NCBI GenBank assembly: GCA_038522735.1
Contig: JBCBJX010000056.1
Coordinates: forward strand, 1 to 19,346
Length of the DNA: 19,346 nt
Reading direction: 5' to 3'
Source: JBCBJX01 sp038522735
GTDB lineage: Bacteria > Pseudomonadota > Alphaproteobacteria > Caulobacterales > Parvularculaceae
Position numbers and translations under genes: made by a program. The notes beneath the pieces were generated by a model. It searched no databases. It had not been told where the DNA came from and saw only the letters and a program-made list of their open reading frames with translations. Shown here one piece after another: positions 15,522 through 19,346 of this stretch. Numbering within the stretch: the first letter of the stretch is position 1; each line of letters opens with the position of its first letter.

Positions 15522-17294
15522 ATGCAAGGAACAACAGCGGAGGCAGTTGCTGCTCCAAAGCCGAGCGAAGACGCCGAGCAAAGCGCCGACGGCTCCGGAT
15601 TGTTGGTAGCCGGGGTGATTGGCGGCGTCGCTATCGCTGCATTTCTTGCTGTTAGTGAGTTTGCAAAACGATCAAAGGCGATTCTCGACTTCTGGGATAC
15701 TGTAAAAGATCGCTGGTGGCCGACACCGCCCGATGCTTCGGTCAATCAGCCTTCAAACGACACCGAAGCGACGCTCTTTCCCGACCTCGTCAAGGCTGTG
15801 CGTGAGGGCCGCATTTCGGACACCAACGCCATCCGACTTGCCGAACTCAGTCTTCAGAGCAAACCTGAGGCACCCAACGCCCCAGATGGACTACTGAACA
15901 AGGAAAACGACGAGTACGTCGAGACCTTCGTAAAGCTCGCCACCTCGCGCCAGGACAAGGAGCGCGAAGCCGCAGCGCTGGAGGCGGAGGGGAAGACAAC
16001 CGCCGCTTATGAGAAGCTCGTTGAACTCGCCGTCGAGGAGCAGGAGCAGGCCGGCGCCCGGTGGCGCGCCGCGGGCGTCCTCGCCTTCGCCAGCGAGACG
16101 GTGAAAGCGATCGACGCGTTCGAGCGCGCCGTCGCCTGCAACCCGGATGACGCCGAGTCCCATAATCAACTCGGCCATCTCTATCGTCGGATCGGCGACC
16201 TACCCCGCGCTGAAACAGCGTACGGGGAGGTCCTCGCTCACGGCAACCGGAATGCAGACAAAACATCGGAAGCCGTCGCCCTCGGCAATCTCGGCCTCAT
16301 CGAACGGACCCGCGGAAACCTCGACGCCGCTGAGGACTATCACAAGCGCAGCCTCGCCATCCACGACGCCCTCGGACGAAAAGAGGGGCAGGCCGTCGCC
16401 CTCGGCAATCTCGGCCTCATCGAAGAGACCCGCGGGAACCTCGACGCCGCTGAGGAGTATCACAAGCGCAGCCTCGCCATCGAAGACGCCCTCGGACGAA
16501 AAGAGGGGCAGGCCGCCCAGCTCGGCAATCTCGGCCTCATCGAACAGACCCGCGGAAACCTCGACGCCGCTGAGGACTATCTGAAGCGCAGCCTCGCCAT
16601 CGACGAGGACCTCGGACGAAAAGAGGGGCAGGCCAACCAGCTCGGCAATCTCGGCCTCATAGAACGGATCCGCGGGAACCTCGACGCCGCTGAGGAGTAT
16701 CACAAGCGCAGCCTCGCCATCGAAGACGCCCTCGGACGAAAAGAGGGGCGGGCCGCCACGCTCGGCAATCTCGGCCTCATCGAACAGACCCGCGGAAACC
16801 TCGACGCCGCTGAGGACTATCTCAAGCGCAGCCTCGCCATCGAAGACGCCCTCGGACGAAAAGAGGGGCAGGCCGCCCAGCTCGGCAATCTCGGCCTCAT
16901 CGAACAGATCCGCGGAAACCTCGACGCCGCCGAGGACTATTACAAGCGCAGCCTCGCCATCGACGAGGACCTCGGACGAAAAGAGGGGCAGGCCGCCACC
17001 CTCGGCAATCTCGGCCTCATAGAACAGACCCGCGGAAACCTCGACGCCGCTGAGGACTATCTCAAGCGCAGCCTCGCCATCGACGACGCCCTCGGACGAA
17101 AAGAGGGGCAGGCCGCCACGCTCGGCAATCTCGGTATCATCGAACAGATCCGCGGAAACCTCGACGGCGCCTGCGCATATTGGCGGCGATCCTATGATCT
17201 CTACGGGGAGATGGGCGCGGCGGCGATGGTGGCGCGGGTCGGCGGTTGGATGCGTGAGGTGGGATGCCCCAATGCACCGCAGACGGAGGAGTAG
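15522..17294 (+). CDS. Membrane-anchored TPR-repeat protein
   Basis: A 590-aa protein with one N-terminal transmembrane helix (about 26-46, LLVAGVIGGVAIAAFLAV), no cleavable signal, and a long soluble part. Residues about 80-240 hold diverged TPR-like helices. From residue 254 there are eight LGNLG[L/I]IE starts spaced exactly 40 residues apart (254, 294, 334 ... 534), giving seven near-identical units and a decayed eighth that ends in a capping helix. The 40-residue unit resembles the kinesin-light-chain/TPR_12 class, which binds peptides or partner proteins. No enzymatic, NACHT, CHAT or toxin domain is present. The start at 15522 has GGGAG upstream; ATG 15495 would add nine residues. The 5' part is lower in GC (15601-15720 about 51% by hand count), suggesting transfer. 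Function unknown. Confidence 0.85.
   Translation: MQGTTAEAVAAPKPSEDAEQSADGSGLLVAGVIGGVAIAAFLAVSEFAKRSKAILDFWDTVKDRWWPTPPDASVNQPSNDTEATLFPDLVKAVREGRISDTNAIRLAELSLQSKPEAPNAPDGLLNKENDEYVETFVKLATSRQDKEREAAALEAEGKTTAAYEKLVELAVEEQEQAGARWRAAGVLAFASETVKAIDAFERAVACNPDDAESHNQLGHLYRRIGDLPRAETAYGEVLAHGNRNADKTSEAVALGNLGLIERTRGNLDAAEDYHKRSLAIHDALGRKEGQAVALGNLGLIEETRGNLDAAEEYHKRSLAIEDALGRKEGQAAQLGNLGLIEQTRGNLDAAEDYLKRSLAIDEDLGRKEGQANQLGNLGLIERIRGNLDAAEEYHKRSLAIEDALGRKEGRAATLGNLGLIEQTRGNLDAAEDYLKRSLAIEDALGRKEGQAAQLGNLGLIEQIRGNLDAAEDYYKRSLAIDEDLGRKEGQAATLGNLGLIEQTRGNLDAAEDYLKRSLAIDDALGRKEGQAATLGNLGIIEQIRGNLDGACAYWRRSYDLYGEMGAAAMVARVGGWMREVGCPNAPQTEE
16281..17169 (+). repeat. 120-bp tandem repeat inside TPR gene, about 7.4 copies
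   Basis: CTCGGCAATCTCGG recurs at 16281, 16401, 16521, 16641, 16761, 16881, 17001 and 17121 (the last as CTCGGCAATCTCGGTATC). Seven full 120-bp units are followed by a partial one that decays after about 17166. Differences are confined to a few codons (unit positions 9, 10, 19, 21, 28-30, 37, 39, 40); only three other codons vary, all silently (7, 12, 17). This is the pattern of recent expansion by recombination or slippage. Confidence 0.95.
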
Positions 17295-17325
17295 GTGGTG
17301 TCCTTTCGCCGTGCACGCCCCTCTC

Positions 17326-17423
17326 CGCTCATCCCCGCGAAGGCGGGAACCTAGGGCGGCAGGCTCGGGGTTTCAAAGGGCGGCGCCCGCCGCCGGAGAC
17401 CCCCGGCTTCGCGGGGGCGAGCG
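17326..17423. repeat. REP-like imperfect inverted repeat
   Basis: The left arm CGCTCATCCCCGCGAAGG (from 17326) pairs with the right arm ending at 17423, whose complement reads CGCTCGCCCCCGCGAAGC. The arms continue imperfectly toward a ~35-base centre. The CCCCGCGAAGGCGGG core is of a type I have seen dispersed between genes in several alphaproteobacteria (memory, unchecked). It lies between convergent genes and could serve as a bidirectional transcription stop or be a relic of a small mobile repeat. Confidence 0.6.
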
Positions 17424-17461
17424 GGGTGTGGTGGTCGTCGGAGGGAGGTCCGGCGCCGCGT

Positions 17462-17488
17462 GGGCCCCGCGGTCAAGCCGCGGGGCCC
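17462..17488. terminator. Perfect 11-bp hairpin between convergent genes
   Basis: GGGCCCCGCGG (17462-17472) and CCGCGGGGCCC (17478-17488) form a perfect 11-bp stem around the loop TCAAG. It lies 12 bp past the stop of the minus-strand flavoprotein gene and 167 bp past the TPR stop. No T-run follows on either strand, so an intrinsic terminator is plausible but not proven; it may instead be a dispersed palindrome. Confidence 0.5.
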
Positions 17489-17499
17489 TGCTGAAGACC

Positions 17500-18477
17500 T
17501 CAGCGCACCACCGCTTTGGTGGTGAAGGCCTCCGTCGCCTCTTCGAACTCCGCTTTCATCCGGGCGATGAGGTCGCCGGCTGGAGGCGAATCCTTGATGG
17601 AGCCGAGGCCCTGGCCGGCGCCCCAGATGTCTTTCCAGGCTTTCGATTTGGTGTTGCCGCCCGAGCCGAAATTCATGGTGGACTTGTCCGCCTCGGGCAG
17701 ATTGTCCGGGTCCATGCCGGCGTTGGCGATGGAGGGCTTGAGATAGTTTCCGTGCACGCCCGTAAAAAGCGAGGAATAGACGATGTCGTTCGCGGCGTGA
17801 TCGACGAGCATCTGCTTGTACGCCGGGTCTGCGTTCGCCTCCTCCGTCGCGACGAAACGCGTGCCGACATAGGCGAGGTCCGCGCCCATCGCCAAGGCGC
17901 CGGCGACGGAGTATCCGTCCGCGATGGCGCCCGAAAGAATGATCGTCCCGTCGAACCACTCCTTCACCTCCCGCACGAGGGCGAAGGGCGAGAGGGCGCC
18001 GGCGTGGCCGCCTGCGCCGGCGCAGACGAGGATGAGGCCGTCGACCCCCTCCTCCGCCGCTTTCCGCGCATGGCGGATGTTGATGACGTCGTGGAAGACG
18101 AGCCCGCCATAGGAATGCGCCGCCGTCACCAGCTCCGCAGGCGGGCGGAGCGAGGTGATGATGATCGGAACCTCGTGCTTCACGCAGAGCTCCATGTCGT
18201 CCGCGAGGCGGTCGTTGGAGGCGTGGCAGATCTGGTTCACCGCGAAGGGGGCGACCGGCGCGTCCGGGTTCGCGTCCTGAAATTCCGCGAGATCGTCCTT
18301 GATCCGATGCAGCCACTCGTCGAGCACCGGCTGCGGCCGGGCGTTGAGAGCTGGGAACGAGCCGACGACGCCCGCCTTGCACTGGGCGGTCACGAGGTCC
18401 GGGTTCGACACGATGAAGAGGGGCGCCCCGATCATCGGGATCGAGAGTTTGCCTTGAAGTTGCTTGGGAAGCGCCAC
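17500..18477 (-). CDS. Nitronate monooxygenase-type NAD(P)H/FMN flavoprotein
   Basis: A 325-aa TIM-barrel flavoprotein of the 2-nitropropane dioxygenase/nitronate monooxygenase family. IPMIGAPLFIVSNPDLV at 13-29 is the N-terminal phosphate-side signature. CAGAGGHAG (152-160) contains His158, in the place of the catalytic base of characterised enzymes. SGAIADG (182-188) and GADLAYVGTRFVATEE (198-213) bind the FMN phosphate. Members oxidise alkyl nitronates or act as NADH:quinone reductases; which applies is unknown. The start codon is GTG at 18477 with AAGGA upstream. It lies 26 bp downstream of the isomerase gene on the same strand, so the two are likely an operon, followed by the hairpin at 17462-17488. 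Confidence 0.92.
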   Translation of the reverse strand: MALPKQLQGKLSIPMIGAPLFIVSNPDLVTAQCKAGVVGSFPALNARPQPVLDEWLHRIKDDLAEFQDANPDAPVAPFAVNQICHASNDRLADDMELCVKHEVPIIITSLRPPAELVTAAHSYGGLVFHDVINIRHARKAAEEGVDGLILVCAGAGGHAGALSPFALVREVKEWFDGTIILSGAIADGYSVAGALAMGADLAYVGTRFVATEEANADPAYKQMLVDHAANDIVYSSLFTGVHGNYLKPSIANAGMDPDNLPEADKSTMNFGSGGNTKSKAWKDIWGAGQGLGSIKDSPPAGDLIARMKAEFEEATEAFTTKAVVR

Positions 18478-18503
18478 GAGCGGTTTTCCTTCCGTACAGG
18501 TTG

Positions 18504-19100
18504 TCAGTTGGATTGGGCGGCAAGAGCCTCGCCGACGAAGTGCAGCCGGTCCTGCCCGAAGAACATTTCATCGCCGACGAAGAAGGTCGGCGCGCCGAAG
18601 ACGCCCCGCTCCACCGCCTCGCCGGTGAGGCGTTTCAGTTCGTCTTTCACGCTCTCGTCCTCGATGCGGGCCTGAAACTCCGCAGGGTCGATCCCCGCCG
18701 CCGTGAGGGCTGTCCCGATCGCCTCGGGCGTGTCGAGCGGAACGCCCTCGACCCACATGGTCCGGAACATCGCGTGCAGATAGGGCTCGAATTTCTCCGT
18801 ATCGCGATAGGCGACCGCGCCGCGCATCAGCGGCAGCGTGTTGATGGGGAACCGCTCGGGAAAGCGGAACGCCACTTTGTAGAACGCCGCCCAGCGCTGG
18901 AGGTCTTTCGTCATCCAGGCGCCTTTCGGCGCGATCATCACCGGCGACTGGTTGCCCGTCGCCTTGAAGACGCCGCCGAGCAGCATGGGTTTGTAAATGA
19001 TCTCAGCCCCAAGGCGCTTCGCCAGCGGCTCGGCCTGGGTGAACGCGAGATAGGTCGCGGGGCTTCCGAAATCGAAAAAGAACTCCAGCGTCTTCGTCAT
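18504..19100 (-). CDS. 2-hydroxychromene-2-carboxylate isomerase family (DsbA-like fold)
   Basis: A 198-aa thioredoxin-fold protein of the HCCA isomerase/GST-kappa group, glutathione-dependent in known cases. FFFDFGSPATYLA (7-19) carries Ser13 in the position of the catalytic serine, in place of the CxxC of DsbA. GVFGAPTFFVGDEMFFGQDR (about 166-185) contains the conserved cis-proline segment and the C-terminal GxDR loop. NahD-type enzymes act in naphthalene breakdown, but no other aromatic-degradation genes are present, so the true substrate may be another glutathione-linked compound. The ATG at 19100 follows GGGAGGTCCGCC. The gene is divergent from cobT and upstream of the flavoprotein gene. 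Confidence 0.9.
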   Translation of the reverse strand: MTKTLEFFFDFGSPATYLAFTQAEPLAKRLGAEIIYKPMLLGGVFKATGNQSPVMIAPKGAWMTKDLQRWAAFYKVAFRFPERFPINTLPLMRGAVAYRDTEKFEPYLHAMFRTMWVEGVPLDTPEAIGTALTAAGIDPAEFQARIEDESVKDELKRLTGEAVERGVFGAPTFFVGDEMFFGQDRLHFVGEALAAQSN

Positions 19101-19226
19101 GGCGGACCTCCCGCAGCGGCTCGCTTAGAACGCCTACGCCGCGCCGCACCGTCAACGCCCGGGCGCAGTGCCACACCGGTGAATGCAAGGCTGGCCCGAC
19201 CCCGCCGGCGTTCGTACATTGGGCGA
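19101..19226. promoter_or_regulatory. Divergent promoter region isomerase / cobT
   Basis: A 126-bp gap. On the minus strand TTGACG (complement of 19150-19155) is a good -35 for the isomerase; TTCTAA (complement of 19125-19130) is a loose -10 at a 19-bp spacing. On the plus strand TACATT (19215-19220) resembles a -10 only 6 bases before the cobT ATG, with no good -35 and no ribosome site. Confidence 0.35.
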
Positions 19227-19346
19227 ATGGACGATACCCCCCACGACACGTTCAAGCGCTCCCTCGCCGCCGCGACGCGCTCCCTCGCCGCCCAGCCGGA
19301 GGTCGAAGTCGCCTTCGGCGGGGAGCGTCCCGTCGTGCGCGGCAAA
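19227..19346 (+). CDS. cobT: Cobaltochelatase subunit CobT, N-terminal fragment
   Basis: The first 40 codons of a gene running off the window. FKRSLAAATRSLAAQPEVEV (9-28) followed by AFGGERP matches the CobT N-terminus, where an arginine-containing helix is followed by E[IV]xF...RP. CobT carries a von Willebrand A/MIDAS domain further on and forms the AAA+ complex with CobS. In most alphaproteobacteria cobT directly follows cobS; here it is separated by the mscS, TPR, flavoprotein and isomerase genes and must have its own promoter. The ATG at 19227 fits the family N-terminus but lacks a Shine-Dalgarno sequence. Confidence 0.88.
   Translation, partial: MDDTPHDTFKRSLAAATRSLAAQPEVEVAFGGERPVVRGK

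Noticed and set aside
16281..17169. Regular repeats considered as a CRISPR array
   Set aside because: The period is 120 bp, there are no spacers, and the reading frame stays open as TPR units.
17351..18571. 406-codon minus-strand frame overlapping the flavoprotein gene in another frame
   Set aside because: The overlapping frame 17500-18477 encodes a full nitronate monooxygenase-type protein; this one is Arg-rich without motifs.
17194..18675. 493-codon plus-strand frame over the TPR end and the flavoprotein gene
   Set aside because: It starts inside the TPR gene in a different frame and runs antisense to a clear gene; no domain.

Overview
This is a 19.3 kb, GC-rich chromosomal window. Gene content points to an alphaproteobacterium: CobS and the N-terminus of CobT (aerobic cobaltochelatase), a BolA-family protein, a J-domain protein carrying a small zinc site, a DUF3772-MscS channel and an aroB-HlyC/CorC pair. 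Genus cannot be fixed from the sequence; a marine Parvularculales/Hyphomonadales-type lineage is only a guess. Nothing looks like a prophage, integron, CRISPR array, rRNA or tRNA.

Layout. 1-4726 (+) is a tight co-directional run: aroB (5' end outside the window), a CNNM/CBS HlyC-CorC transporter, a Tet-like MFS exporter and an LpxR-family outer-membrane lipid A deacylase. 4723-5568 (-) holds a cupin protein and a SemiSWEET sugar transporter, whose stop codon overlaps the lpxR-like stop. 5696-7286 (+) is a geranylgeranyl-reductase-family flavoprotein followed by a DUF3052 protein. 7401-8185 (+) holds a small membrane ORF and a RidA-fold lipoprotein. 8237-10119 (-) is an acyl-CoA ligase-type adenylating enzyme and a small three-helix membrane protein. 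10253-11149 (-) is BolA followed by a secreted-looking unknown. 11228-12969 (+) is the J protein and cobS. 13023-17294 (+) is the MscS channel and a membrane-anchored TPR protein with near-identical 120-bp tandem repeats. 17500-19100 (-) is a thiol-disulfide-fold isomerase and a nitronate-monooxygenase-type flavoprotein. cobT begins at 19227 (+).

Interpretation. The conserved skeleton appears to be aroB-HlyC/CorC ... bolA-dnaJ-cobS-cobT. Accessory genes sit in two blocks: 2.4-10.8 kb, and 13.0-19.2 kb, the latter separating cobS from cobT. Envelope functions recur (lipid A deacylase, divalent-ion transporter, MscS channel, exporter, SemiSWEET, a lipoprotein, small membrane proteins). No single undescribed multi-gene system is demonstrated. 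The strongest unusual signals are the TPR array, where amino-acid differences between units fall at positions that contact ligand in known TPRs; a RidA-fold protein that is exported as a lipoprotein and lacks the catalytic arginine; and two strong inverted repeats between the convergent genes at 17.3-17.5 kb.
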